From: Streptomyces sp. Go-475
Lineage (GTDB): Bacteria; Actinomycetota; Actinomycetes; Streptomycetales; Streptomycetaceae
Assembly (NCBI RefSeq): GCF_003330845.1
Contig: NZ_CP026121.1
Coordinates: forward strand, 2,523,501 to 2,587,500
Direction: 5' to 3'
DNA: 64,000 nt
Positions 8,980 through 16,545 of this stretch are shown piece by piece; position 1 is the first letter of the stretch; each line of letters starts with the position of its first letter. The translations under genes were made by a program, and so were the position numbers. A model generated the notes under the pieces. It saw nothing but the letters and a program-made list of their open reading frames with translations. It did no database searches and was not told where the DNA came from.

Positions 8980-10121
8980 CGCAGGAGATCCACGGCACCG
9001 TGGCGGACGGCTTCGAGGACGTACGCGAGGAGTTCGCCGCGTTCGTGGCCGGGGAACGCCCCGACTACGAGGGCCAGCTGTGCGCCTACGTGCAGGGCCG
9101 CAAGGTCGTCGACCTGTGGGCGGGGACCGACGCGGACGCCCTCTACGGTGTGTTCTCGTCGACCAAGGGCGCCGCCGCCCTGGTCGTCGCCCTCCTCGTC
9201 CAGGACGGCACGCTGGAACTGGACCGCAAGGTGACGTACTACTGGCCCGAGTTCGCGGCCGAGGGCAAGGGCGCCCTGACCCTGCGCGAGCTGCTCGCGC
9301 ACCGGGCCGGGGTGGTCGGCACGGACAGCGGCTTCACCCTCGCGGAGCTGGCCGACGACCGCCAGCTCGCCGAACGCCTCGCCGACCAGCGGCCGTTCTG
9401 GCGGCCCGGCACGGCGTTCGGCTACCACGCCCTGGTCGCCGGCGCCCTGTCCGGCGAGGTCGTACGCCGCGCCACGGGCCGCACGCTCCAGGAGGTGTAC
9501 CAGGAGCGGATCAGGGCCCCGTACGGCCTGGACTTCTTCCTCGGCCTGCCCGCGCCCCTGGAGCCGCGCTTCCGCACGACCCAGCCGATGGCCCCGACCC
9601 CGGGCCAGCAGGCCCTCCTCGACGCCGACCCCACGGGCCCGCACACCCTCGCCTCGATCGCCTTCAACCGCCACGCGCCCGAGCCGACCGACCTGGCCGC
9701 GCTCCCCAACATGCCGCTGGTGCGCGCGAAGGGCCCGGCGTCGGTGGGCGGGGTGGCGTCGGCGCGGGGCCTGGCGGGGATGTACGCGGCGGCGATCAGC
9801 GAGGTGGGCGAGCAGGCGCCGCTGCTGAAGCCGGACACCGTGGCGGAGTTCGGCCAGTTCCACTCGGCCGGCTACGACCTGGTGGCCCGGGCCCACAAGT
9901 CGTTCGGCCTCGGCTTCCAGACCACGGCCGACGCGTGGCACCCGTTCCTCGGCGCCGGGACGATCGGGCACAGCGGCGCGAGCGGCTCGCAAGGCTTCGC
10001 GGACCCGTGGAGCGGTCTCGCGTACGGCTACACGCGGCGCCGGTTCGCCTTCCCCGGCGGGGCCGCCCCGGAGAACGACCGCCTGGCACTGGCGGTCCAC
10101 CGGGCGGCGCTCGCCCGCTGA
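8976..10121 (+). CDS. Serine hydrolase of the class C beta-lactamase / esterase EstB family
   Basis: 381 aa, no signal peptide. The nucleophile motif S-x-x-K is Ser-61 to Lys-64 in GVFSSTKGAAAL; a Tyr of the Y-x-N type is probably in FGYHALVAG; the late motif is HSGASG (GHSGASGSQGF), replacing the KTG of true beta-lactamases. This pattern belongs to cytosolic esterase/peptidase-like members rather than antibiotic-inactivating enzymes. The ATG overlaps the stop of the M14 gene by 4 bp, so both are likely one operon ending at the hairpin just downstream. The natural substrate is unknown. Confidence 0.88.
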   Translation: MTQEIHGTVADGFEDVREEFAAFVAGERPDYEGQLCAYVQGRKVVDLWAGTDADALYGVFSSTKGAAALVVALLVQDGTLELDRKVTYYWPEFAAEGKGALTLRELLAHRAGVVGTDSGFTLAELADDRQLAERLADQRPFWRPGTAFGYHALVAGALSGEVVRRATGRTLQEVYQERIRAPYGLDFFLGLPAPLEPRFRTTQPMAPTPGQQALLDADPTGPHTLASIAFNRHAPEPTDLAALPNMPLVRAKGPASVGGVASARGLAGMYAAAISEVGEQAPLLKPDTVAEFGQFHSAGYDLVARAHKSFGLGFQTTADAWHPFLGAGTIGHSGASGSQGFADPWSGLAYGYTRRRFAFPGGAAPENDRLALAVHRAALAR

Positions 10122-10134
10122 CCCCGGACACGGA

Positions 10135-10171
10135 CGGAGGCCGCATCCCACGTCCAAGGATGCGGCCTCCG
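10135..10171. terminator. Bidirectional hairpin terminator
   Basis: A perfect 14-bp stem (CGGAGGCCGCATCC and its complement) with a 9-nt loop, between the convergent serine-hydrolase and Ohr genes. There is no U-tract, as usual for Streptomyces. Confidence 0.85.
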
Positions 10172-10189
10172 CGTAGGCAACGAGTGCCG

Positions 10190-10609
10190 TCAGACGAGCG
10201 TCACGGTGATGTTCCCGCGCGTCGCCTTCGAGTACGGGCACACCTCGTGCGCCTTCTCGATCAGCGACCGCGCGGTGCCCCGGTCCACCTTCGGGATGTC
10301 GGCCGAGATCTCGACGATGATCCCGAACCCGTCCCCGTTCTTCCCGAGGCCCACCTTCGCGGTCACGGTCGCCCCGGTGAGGTCGGCGCCCTCCTGGCGG
10401 GCGACGACGCCGAGGGCGCCCTGGAAGCAGGCGCTGTACCCGGCGGCGAACAGCTGCTCGGGGTTGGTGCCGACGCCGCTCCCGCCCATCGCCTCGGGCG
10501 GGTTGACGACGACGTCGAGCCGGCCGTCATCGGTGGCCACCCGCCCGTCGCGCCCGCCCTCGGCGGTGGCGACGGCGGTGTACAGGACGTCGGACTGCTG
10601 GATCGGCAT
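10190..10609 (-). CDS. ohr: Ohr organic hydroperoxide reductase (OsmC superfamily)
   Basis: 139 aa, the normal Ohr length. The start is ATG 10609 (MPIQQSDVLYTAV), preceded by GAAGGA; a longer frame upstream looks spurious. The two redox Cys are in YSACFQGAL and EVCPYSKAT, the peroxidatic/resolving pair that distinguishes Ohr from OsmC. Ohr reduces organic hydroperoxides using lipoylated proteins. Cytoplasmic. An OhrR-type MarR repressor often sits next to ohr; here the nearest MarR gene (11836) is beyond the oxidoreductase and more likely serves that gene. Confidence 0.95.
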   Translation of the reverse strand: MPIQQSDVLYTAVATAEGGRDGRVATDDGRLDVVVNPPEAMGGSGVGTNPEQLFAAGYSACFQGALGVVARQEGADLTGATVTAKVGLGKNGDGFGIIVEISADIPKVDRGTARSLIEKAHEVCPYSKATRGNITVTLV

Positions 10610-10715
10610 GCGGTTGTGTTCCTTCGGTCGTCCGCCGCGGCTCGCGCCCGGGCCGGGACGGATTCGGAAAGAAGCTACCGCATGCCGGAAGTCCAGCAAA
10701 GGGCGTCGGGGACCC

Positions 10716-11738
10716 TCAGAGCTTGACGATCATCTTCCCGGTGTTGTCGCCGCGCAGCACGCCCAGGAAGGCCTCCAGGTTGTTCTCGATGCCCTCGACG
10801 ACGGTCTCGCGGTACTTCAGCTCACCGGAGGCGACCCAGGGGGCGACCTCCCGCACGAACTCCGGCTGGAGGTCGTAGTGGTCCCCGACCAGGAAGCCCT
10901 CGATCCGGCCGCGGGTCTGGATCAGGCGGGCGAGGTTCTTCGGGCCGGGGGCGGGCTCGGTGTTGTTGTAGACGGAGATCATCCCGCAGACGGCGATCCG
11001 GCCGCCCTGGTTGAGGGAGCCGATGGCGGCCTCCAGGTGGTCACCGCCGACGTTGTCGAAGTAGACGTCGATCCCGTCGGGAGCGGCGGCGCGCAGCTGC
11101 TCGCTCACGGGCCCGTCCTTGTAGTTGAAGGCGGCGTCGAAGCCGTACTCCTCCACGAGGAGCTTCACCTTCTCCTCCGACCCGGCGGACCCGATGACCC
11201 GCGAGGCGCCCTTCAGCCTGGCGATCTGCCCGACCTGACCGCCCACGGCCCCGGCGGCGCCGGAGACGAAGACGGCGTCGCCCTCCTTGAAGGCGGCGGT
11301 GCGCAGCAGCCCCGCGTAGGCGGTGAGGCCGGTCATGCCCAGCACACCGAGGTACGCCGACAGCGGCGCGGCCTCCGGGTCCACCTTCACGGCGTTCTTC
11401 GCGGCCACGACGGCGTACTCCCGCCACCCGAAGAAGTGCAGCACGTGGTCCCCGACGGACAGCCCCTCCGCGTTGGAGGCCACGACCTCGCCGACGGCAC
11501 CGCCCTGCATGACCTTGCCCAGCTCGAACGGGGCGACGTAGGACTTGGCGGCACTCATCCGGCCGCGCATGTACGGGTCCACGGAGAGGTACTTGTTCCG
11601 GACGAGGACCTGCCCCTCACCGGGCTGCGGCACCTCCGCCTCGACCAGGGCGAAGTCCTCGGGCTTCGGCCAGCCGACCGGGCGGCTGAGCAGGTGCCAT
11701 TCGCGGCTGACGGCGGGAAGGGTGGGGGTGTCGGTCAT
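10716..11738 (-). CDS. NADP-dependent medium-chain reductase (CurA / leukotriene B4 dehydrogenase-like)
   Basis: 340 aa, full length for the zinc-free MDR subgroup that reduces the double bond of alpha,beta-unsaturated ketones or aldehydes (E. coli CurA, mammalian PTGR). Seen: YLSVDPYMRGRM near the N-terminus, GMTGLTAYAGLL, the nucleotide-binding VSGAAGAVGGQVGQIARLKG at about 150-170, YFDNVGGDHLEAAI, and GRIEGFLVGDH. No zinc-ligand Cys set is present. It is divergent from a MarR gene across 97 bp carrying two palindromes, so a MarR-controlled detoxification response to reactive carbonyls or quinones is likely. Confidence 0.92.
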   Translation of the reverse strand: MTDTPTLPAVSREWHLLSRPVGWPKPEDFALVEAEVPQPGEGQVLVRNKYLSVDPYMRGRMSAAKSYVAPFELGKVMQGGAVGEVVASNAEGLSVGDHVLHFFGWREYAVVAAKNAVKVDPEAAPLSAYLGVLGMTGLTAYAGLLRTAAFKEGDAVFVSGAAGAVGGQVGQIARLKGASRVIGSAGSEEKVKLLVEEYGFDAAFNYKDGPVSEQLRAAAPDGIDVYFDNVGGDHLEAAIGSLNQGGRIAVCGMISVYNNTEPAPGPKNLARLIQTRGRIEGFLVGDHYDLQPEFVREVAPWVASGELKYRETVVEGIENNLEAFLGVLRGDNTGKMIVKL

Positions 11739-11764
11739 GGTGCGCCTGTCCTCACGTTAGCGAA

Positions 11765-11806
11765 TGTTTCAGTACCTGAAACAACCATGCTCCTGAAAAT
11801 TTCAGG
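11765..11806. promoter_or_regulatory. Two palindromic MarR-type operators
   Basis: 11765-11783 reads TGTTTCA-GTACC-TGAAACA (perfect 7-bp arms, 5-nt spacer). 11792-11806 reads CCTGAAA-A-TTTCAGG (perfect 7-bp arms). Both share the core TTTCAG/CTGAAA and lie in the divergent promoter of the reductase and MarR genes. They stand out as A+T-rich in a G+C-rich background. Confidence 0.7.
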
Positions 11807-11835
11807 TTGTCAAATAACCGGGTACCCTCGATCGC

Positions 11836-12285
11836 ATGGCCTCCACCACACCCACCCCGCAGCACGCCGCCAGCCGCCCGGATCCGCTGACCCTCGAGGT
11901 CGTCGAGCTCATCGGGGAGGTCGTGGCGCGGTTCCACCAGGACTACGAGGAGGCGGCGGCGGAGCACGCTCTCACGGGGGCGCAGGCGCGACTGCTGAGC
12001 CTGCTGTGCCTGGAGCCACTGCCGATGCGGAGACTGGCGCAGCGGCTGAAGTGCGAGCCGTCGAACGTCACGGGGATCGTGGACCGGCTGGAGGCGCGTG
12101 GCCTGGTGGAGCGGCGGCCGGACCCCTCGGACCGGAGGGTGAAGGTGGCGGCGGCCACGGCGGACGGGCGGCGGATGGCCCGGAGCCTGCGCGAGTCGCT
12201 GCGGTTCGCGCGGGAGCCGCTGGCCGGGCTGTCGGAGGGGGAGCGGGTGGCGCTGCGGGACGCGTTGCGGGGGATGCTGGGGTGA
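11836..12285 (+). CDS. MarR family transcriptional regulator
   Basis: 149 aa. The winged helix is at about residues 40-110: ALTGAQARLLSLLCLEPLPMRRLAQRLKCEPSNVTGIVDRLEARGLVERRPDPSDRRVKVAAAT, with the conserved D-x-R-x-K-V wing. The flanking helices form the dimer interface. It is divergent from the NADP-dependent reductase, with two strong palindromes between them, so it probably represses both genes and is released by an electrophile or phenolic ligand. No conserved Cys suited to OhrR-type redox sensing is seen at the N-terminus. Confidence 0.92.
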   Translation: MASTTPTPQHAASRPDPLTLEVVELIGEVVARFHQDYEEAAAEHALTGAQARLLSLLCLEPLPMRRLAQRLKCEPSNVTGIVDRLEARGLVERRPDPSDRRVKVAAATADGRRMARSLRESLRFAREPLAGLSEGERVALRDALRGMLG

Positions 12286-12366
12286 GGTCGCGCCCCGCAC
12301 AAGGTCGGCCGCCGGTTTCCTGACGCACGGTGCCCGCTGCGTGACGGCTTCTCAGCCCTTCTGTAG

Positions 12367-12498
12367 TCCACCGTCGGTCTGGCGTGGACGCTGCAGACGC
12401 AGGACCTGCTCAGCGTCAATCTCGCCGTGATGTCAGCCATATCCTTGGCCCCGGCGTTCCTCGGGGTGTTCGTCGCCGTGCAGAGCCTGATGACCTGA
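12367..12498 (+). pseudogene. Remnant of a membrane protein, possibly a sugar ABC permease C-terminus
   Basis: A 43-codon open stretch with no start, bounded by TAG at 12364 and TGA at 12496. It encodes STVGLAWTLQTQDLL followed by a hydrophobic span, NLAVMSAISLAPAFLGVFVA, ending VQSLMT. The pattern resembles the end of a carbohydrate ABC permease (hydrophilic TQ-rich turn, last membrane helix, short basic tail), but resemblance is by eye only. It lies between the MarR and O-methyltransferase genes and probably marks an old deletion. Confidence 0.4.
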
Positions 12499-12530
12499 TG
12501 AGGCGCCTCGAAGCGAGGAGGGGACGCGAG

Positions 12531-13118
12531 ATGAGAGCGGATCTGGTCGAACTGCTGGGAGAGCTGGAGGAGTTCGGCGAGGCGAACGACGCGGCGACGG
12601 ACGACCGAAGCCGAAAGATGCTGAACATCACGCACGACACCGGCATGTTCCTGACGATGCTCATCAAGACGGGCAACTGCAAGAACGTCCTGGAGGTCGG
12701 GACGTCCAACGGCTACTCGACCTTGTGGCTGGCCGAGGCCGTGGGCGACGGCGGTTCGGTGACGACCGTCGAGCAGGCGCCCGGCAAGGTCGCGATGGCC
12801 GAGCGGAACTTCCAGCGCGCCGGGCTCCAGCCCCGCATCCGGCAGATCACGGACGACGCCGGCCGGTTCATCGAGTCGCGCGGAGCCGGCGAGTACGACT
12901 TCGTGTTCCTGGACAGCGATCGCGGGCAGTACGCGGACTGGTGGCCCTCCCTCCAGCGCATTCTCGCGAACGGCTGCCTGATGGTGGTCGACAACGCTGT
13001 CTCTCACGCTCACCAGTTGGAGACCTTCAAGCAGTCGGTCGAGGCCTCGGACGGCTACCTCAGCTGCGTCTTCCCGATCGGCAAGGGCGAAATGGTGGTC
13101 CTGAAAGACATTCCGTGA
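12531..13118 (+). CDS. O-methyltransferase family 3 protein
   Basis: 195 aa; ATG 12531 is chosen over upstream in-frame starts because GAGGAGGGG lies just ahead. SAM-binding motif I is NVLEVGTSNGYSTLWLA (about 47-63); motif II acid loop VTTVEQAPGKVAMAERNF; FVFLDSDRGQYADWW fits the metal/catalytic Asp region of COMT-like enzymes; LMVVDNAVSH is the second metal motif. Such enzymes methylate catechols or other hydroxyls in a divalent-metal-dependent way; the substrate is unknown. It stands alone, converging on the zinc-ribbon gene. Confidence 0.88.
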   Translation: MRADLVELLGELEEFGEANDAATDDRSRKMLNITHDTGMFLTMLIKTGNCKNVLEVGTSNGYSTLWLAEAVGDGGSVTTVEQAPGKVAMAERNFQRAGLQPRIRQITDDAGRFIESRGAGEYDFVFLDSDRGQYADWWPSLQRILANGCLMVVDNAVSHAHQLETFKQSVEASDGYLSCVFPIGKGEMVVLKDIP

Positions 13119-13138
13119 CGCCATCCGCGCCGAAGGCG

Positions 13139-13942
13139 CTACGTGCACCACCACAGGAAGCGGTTGCAGGTTTCCGAAGGTGACGGTTCCGGCGCGGGAG
13201 GCGGCGTGGTGCGGCCCGAGGTCGGGGTCGGCGCCGGCGCCGGGGGCGCGGCCGTGGGGACCGACGTCGGCCGGTTCGGGGACGTGCCCGTCGTGGGCGA
13301 CTCCGGATCGCTCGCAGTCGCCTCCTCCGTCGGGGACTTCGACCGGTCGTCCTTCGGGGACTCCGAAGCCGACGGCGAGTCGGAAGCCCCCGGACTCGGG
13401 GACCCGGCCGCCCCGTCAGCCCCCGCGACACCCCCGGGCGAGCGGCCCGTCTCCCCCGCCTCCACCGACGCGTCCCCGTCCGCCGACTCGCCCCCGGCCG
13501 CCGCCGGCGTCGGTGTCGACTTCGGTGCGTCCATGCCGAGTTCGGCGAGGCTCAGCCCGCCCGCCGCCAGCACGAATCCGGCCGCGACGAACAGGGTCCG
13601 GCGCCGTCGCCGCCGGTGCGCCGCGGCCTTCCGGTCCCGCCGGCTCGCCCCGGCCGGACCCGGCCCCTCCCCGACCGCCCCACGCCCCCGCCCACGCCGC
13701 CGCGCGGCACGTCCCAGGGGCTCACCCTCGTCGTCCTCATCGGGGCCGTCATCGGCGCCGTCAGAGCCGTCAGCGCCGTACTCACCGCCCGACCCGTCGG
13801 CTCCTTCGGCAACGCCCTCACCCATGACGGACGGGGCGTGATACCCCGGCTCACGCCAGCGCAGCGCTTCGGCGGAGGTGCCGCACCCCGGGCAGGCGAG
13901 GGCGCCGTTCAGGTGCCGTCGGCACGGGTCGCAGTAGTCCAT
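13139..13942 (-). CDS. Zinc-ribbon membrane-anchored protein with Pro/Ser/Thr-rich tail (SCO2400-like)
   Basis: 267 aa. The N-terminal MDYCDPCRRHLNGALACPGCGTSAE holds four Cys as two CxxC pairs (zinc ribbon, residues 4-21). An acidic Gly/Asp-rich spacer (about 40-75) and an Arg-rich block (RRDRKAAAHRRRRRR) precede a single membrane span (TLFVAAGFVLAAGGLSLAEL, about 117-136). The rest is low-complexity Pro/Ser/Thr, ending in the short Cys-containing motif CNRFLWWCT. The layout predicts zinc ribbon inside and wall-spanning tail outside. The function is unknown; from memory this resembles a conserved Streptomyces family found next to the same sugar locus in S. coelicolor. Confidence 0.75.
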   Translation of the reverse strand: MDYCDPCRRHLNGALACPGCGTSAEALRWREPGYHAPSVMGEGVAEGADGSGGEYGADGSDGADDGPDEDDEGEPLGRAARRRGRGRGAVGEGPGPAGASRRDRKAAAHRRRRRRTLFVAAGFVLAAGGLSLAELGMDAPKSTPTPAAAGGESADGDASVEAGETGRSPGGVAGADGAAGSPSPGASDSPSASESPKDDRSKSPTEEATASDPESPTTGTSPNRPTSVPTAAPPAPAPTPTSGRTTPPPAPEPSPSETCNRFLWWCT

Positions 13943-14021
13943 GACGCGGGAAGATTAAGTTCCGCGCCGGTCACGTTCCTAGATCCAGCTGTGAAGGTTC
14001 TGTAGGGACACACCGCGCCCG

Positions 14022-14044
14022 CGGTTTCGAAACTGTCGAAACCG
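14022..14044. promoter_or_regulatory. Perfect 9-bp inverted repeat (operator-like)
   Basis: CGGTTTCGA-AACTG-TCGAAACCG, perfect arms, between the divergent zinc-ribbon and dehydratase genes and just upstream of the dehydratase -35 box. The TTTCGA core resembles the TCGAAC half-sites of the element further downstream, so one regulator may contact both. Confidence 0.6.
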
Positions 14045-14060
14045 TTATGCGCGCGACCCA

Positions 14061-14090
14061 TTGACACCCCCACCGCCCCGTCCTTACTGT
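14061..14090 (+). promoter_or_regulatory. Promoter of the acid-sugar dehydratase gene
   Basis: -35 TTGACA (14061-14066), 18-bp spacer, -10 TACTGT (14085-14090): a good housekeeping-type promoter. The conserved 37-bp element begins 2 bp downstream, covering the likely transcription start, which suits repression. Confidence 0.65.
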
Positions 14091-14092
14091 CA

Positions 14093-14129
14093 CGCCAGCA
14101 TTTCGAACGTGTGCCGAAATATCGAACGC
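14093..14129. promoter_or_regulatory. Shared 37-bp operator, copy 1
   Basis: Half-sites TCGAAC at 14103 and TCGAAC at 14122, exactly 19 bp apart, with CATTTCGAAC matching CATCTCGAAC of the copy at 27469. A further TCGAAC follows at 14131. It lies immediately after the -10 box. See the copies at 16497, 27469, 42695 and 48095. Confidence 0.7.
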
Positions 14130-14185
14130 GTCGAACTGAATGACTGACGGAAACTGAGCCGACGAACCTGCGAGGGACTACCGCC

Positions 14186-15349
14186 GTGCGCATCACCGGA
14201 ATCAGCACACACGTGGTCGGGACGCCGTGGCGCAACCTGACGTACGTCCAGGTGCACACCGACGAGGGGATCACCGGAGTCGGCGAGACCCGGATGCTGG
14301 GACACACCGACGCCCTGCTCGGTTACCTGAAAGAGGCCGAGGTCAACCACATTCTCGGATCCGACCCGTTCGCTGTCGAGGACCTCGTCAAGCGGATGAA
14401 GTACGGCGACTACGGCCGTGCGGGCGAGATCGTGATGTCGGGCATCGCCGTGATCGAGATGGCCTGCTGGGACATCAAGGGCAAGGCCCTCGGCGTCCCC
14501 GTCTGGCAGCTGCTGGGCGGCAAGGTCACCGACAAGGTCAAGGCGTACGCCAACGGCTGGTACACCACCGAGCGCACCCCGGAGGCGTACCACAAGGCCG
14601 CCCAGGGGGTCATGGAGCGCGGCTACCGGGCGCTGAAGATCGACCCCTTCGGCACCGGCCACTTCGAGCTGGACCACGAGCAGACCCTGTACGCCGTCTC
14701 CCTGATCGAGGCGGTCCGGGACGCCATCGGCCCCGAGGCCGAGCTGATGCTGGAGATGCACGGCCGCTTCTCCCCCGCCACGGCCGTGCGCCTGGCCAAG
14801 GAGCTGGCGCCGTTCAAGCCGGCGTGGCTGGAGGAGCCGGTCCCGCCGGAGAACCTCAAGGCGCTGGAGAAGGTCGCGGCGAAGGTCGACATGCCGGTCG
14901 CCACGGGTGAGCGCATCCACGACCGGATCGAGTTCCGCGAGCTGTTCGAGAGCCAGGCCGTGGACATCATCCAGCCGGACGTCGGCCATATCGGTGGTAT
15001 CTGGGAGACCCGGAAGCTCGCCGCGACCGCCGAGACCCACTACATGCTGGTGGCCCCGCACAACGTGGGCGGCTCGGTGCTGACCGCCGCGAGCCTCCAG
15101 GTCGGCTTCACCTCGCCGAACTTCAAGATCCTTGAGCACTTCAACGACTTCGCGGACGCGGAGATCAAGAAGGTCGTCAAGGGCGCCCCGCAGGTGAACC
15201 CGGAGGACGGCTGCTTCCACCTCTCCGACGCCCCGGGCCTCGGCGTGGAGCTGGACGTCGACGCCGCCGCGGAGTTCCCGCAGCAGCAGGCCCGCTTCGA
15301 CCTGTGGGCGGAAGGCTGGGAGCAGCGCAAGCCCAAGGGCACCCAGTGA
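14186..15349 (+). CDS. Enolase-superfamily acid-sugar dehydratase (MR/MLE, galactonate/gluconate dehydratase-like)
   Basis: 387 aa. It dehydrates an aldonic acid to its 2-keto-3-deoxy acid in a Mg-dependent reaction. The N-terminal capping domain opens MRITGISTHVVGTPWRNL; the barrel holds LKIDPFG with Lys-151 and Asp-153 (KxD form), the acid/His motif MLEMHGRF (His-192), metal-region WLEEPVPPEN, ATGERI and DIIQPDVGHIGG, and His-292 in VAPHNVGGSVLTAASLQ as general base. These resemble gluconate/galactonate-type members more than mandelate racemase. The exact acid sugar cannot be read. Given shared control with arabinan genes, L-arabinonate is a candidate. First gene of a unit with the Zn dehydrogenase 61 bp downstream. 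Confidence 0.85.
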   Translation: MRITGISTHVVGTPWRNLTYVQVHTDEGITGVGETRMLGHTDALLGYLKEAEVNHILGSDPFAVEDLVKRMKYGDYGRAGEIVMSGIAVIEMACWDIKGKALGVPVWQLLGGKVTDKVKAYANGWYTTERTPEAYHKAAQGVMERGYRALKIDPFGTGHFELDHEQTLYAVSLIEAVRDAIGPEAELMLEMHGRFSPATAVRLAKELAPFKPAWLEEPVPPENLKALEKVAAKVDMPVATGERIHDRIEFRELFESQAVDIIQPDVGHIGGIWETRKLAATAETHYMLVAPHNVGGSVLTAASLQVGFTSPNFKILEHFNDFADAEIKKVVKGAPQVNPEDGCFHLSDAPGLGVELDVDAAAEFPQQQARFDLWAEGWEQRKPKGTQ

Positions 15350-15410
15350 CCCTCCGGGGCCCGGAAACCCTCAGCCGGCATCCGAAACCTTCGAAAACCG
15401 TAGGAGCGAC

Positions 15411-16415
15411 GTGAGCACCGCGGTAGTCATCGACGCCCCGGGCGAGCACCGTCTCGTCCCGCACGAGCCACGGCGGCCCGAGGCCGGCGAGGCCCTGGTG
15501 CGCGTCCACGCCTCCGGGATCTGCGGCAGCGACCGCGAGGTCTACCAGGGCAACCGCCCCGAGGGTTACGTGCGCTACCCGCTCACCCCGGGCCACGAGT
15601 GGTCCGGGACGGTGGAGGCGGTGGGCGCCGGTGTCCCCGAGTCCCTCGTCGGCCGCAAGGTCGTCGGTGAGGGCTTCCGCAACTGCCAGGTCTGCGACCG
15701 CTGCCACGCGGGCGAGACGACCCTGTGCACGGCCGGGTACGAGGAGACCGGGTTCACCCAGCCGGGCGCGATGGCGGCCACGCTGACCCTCCCGGCGCGT
15801 CTGCTGCACGCCCTCCCGGACGACTGCGACCTCACCGCCGCGGCCCTGCTGGAGCCCGCCGCCTGCATCGCGGCGGCGGCGCTGAAGGGGAACGCCCAGC
15901 CGGGCGAGCGGGTCGCCGTGGTCGGCACGGGGACGCTCGGCATGTTCGCCGTGCAGTTCCTGAAGGCGAACTCGCCGGCCGAGCTGCTGGTCGTCGGCAC
16001 CCGCCGGGACCGTGAGGCGCTGTCGCGGCAGTACGGCGCGACGGACTTCCGGACGAAGGACCAGGACCTCCCGGACGATTTCGACGTGGTGATCGAGACG
16101 GCCGGGTCCGCGGATGCCGCGCGGATCTCCGCCGCCCTGCTCCGGCGCGGCGGCCGGCTGGTCCTGACCGGGATCCCGGCCCCGGGTGCCGACGGTCTCG
16201 ACCCGACCGACCTCGTCGTACGGCAGCTGGAGGTGCACACCGTCTTCGGTGCTCCGCCGGACGCCTGGGCGCACACGGTGCGGGTGTTCGCCGCCGGTCT
16301 GCTCGACCCGCTGCCGCTGGTGACGCACGAGCTGCCGCTCGCCGAGTTCTCGCAGGCCATCGACCTGGTGGGAGCAGGCGATCCGAAGGTGGGCAAGGTG
16401 CTGCTCCACCCCTAG
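15411..16415 (+). CDS. Zinc-dependent medium-chain alcohol/polyol dehydrogenase
   Basis: 334 aa. Catalytic zinc site: Cys-38 (GICGSD), His-62 and Glu-63 (PGHEWSG). Structural zinc site: Cys-92, Cys-95, Cys-98 and Cys-106 in NCQVCDRCHAGETTLC. Rossmann motif: VAVVGTGTLGMFAVQFLK, about 170-188. This combination fits sorbitol/threonine dehydrogenase-like enzymes acting on sugars, polyols or sugar acids with NAD(P). GTG start with TAGGAG ahead. It sits between the dehydratase and the U32-like gene; a plausible job is oxidation of the sugar or of a later pathway alcohol. A strong hairpin follows its stop. Confidence 0.88.
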   Translation: MSTAVVIDAPGEHRLVPHEPRRPEAGEALVRVHASGICGSDREVYQGNRPEGYVRYPLTPGHEWSGTVEAVGAGVPESLVGRKVVGEGFRNCQVCDRCHAGETTLCTAGYEETGFTQPGAMAATLTLPARLLHALPDDCDLTAAALLEPAACIAAAALKGNAQPGERVAVVGTGTLGMFAVQFLKANSPAELLVVGTRRDREALSRQYGATDFRTKDQDLPDDFDVVIETAGSADAARISAALLRRGGRLVLTGIPAPGADGLDPTDLVVRQLEVHTVFGAPPDAWAHTVRVFAAGLLDPLPLVTHELPLAEFSQAIDLVGAGDPKVGKVLLHP

Positions 16416-16417
16416 AC

Positions 16418-16462
16418 GTACGCCGGTACGGGGGCAACCTGACGGCTCCCGTACCGGCGTAC
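16418..16462. terminator. Hairpin terminator after the dehydratase-dehydrogenase unit
   Basis: A perfect 15-bp stem (GTACGCCGGTACGGG and complement) with a 15-nt loop, starting 3 bp after the stop of the dehydrogenase. It separates that unit from the U32-like gene, which carries its own operator copy. Confidence 0.7.
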
Positions 16463-16496
16463 ACCCAAGCCGCGCCCCCTGTCCGGGCCCAGCTCC

Positions 16497-16533
16497 ACCC
16501 CGAGCCGCGAACCTCGTCCGAAATATCGAACCG
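16497..16533. promoter_or_regulatory. Shared 37-bp operator, copy 2
   Basis: GCGAAC at 16507 and TCGAAC at 16526, 19 bp apart, with the segment CCGAAATATCGAAC identical to copy 1 (14114-14127). It is 13-49 bp upstream of the U32-like gene. No clean -10/-35 pair is visible here. Confidence 0.6.
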
Positions 16534-16545
16534 AAGGACTTTCCT

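Noticed and set aside
15377..15400. CCGAAACCTTCGAAAACC before the Zn dehydrogenase as a sixth regulon site
   Set aside because: It has CGAA repeats but not the 19-bp spacing or flanking bases of the five listed copies.
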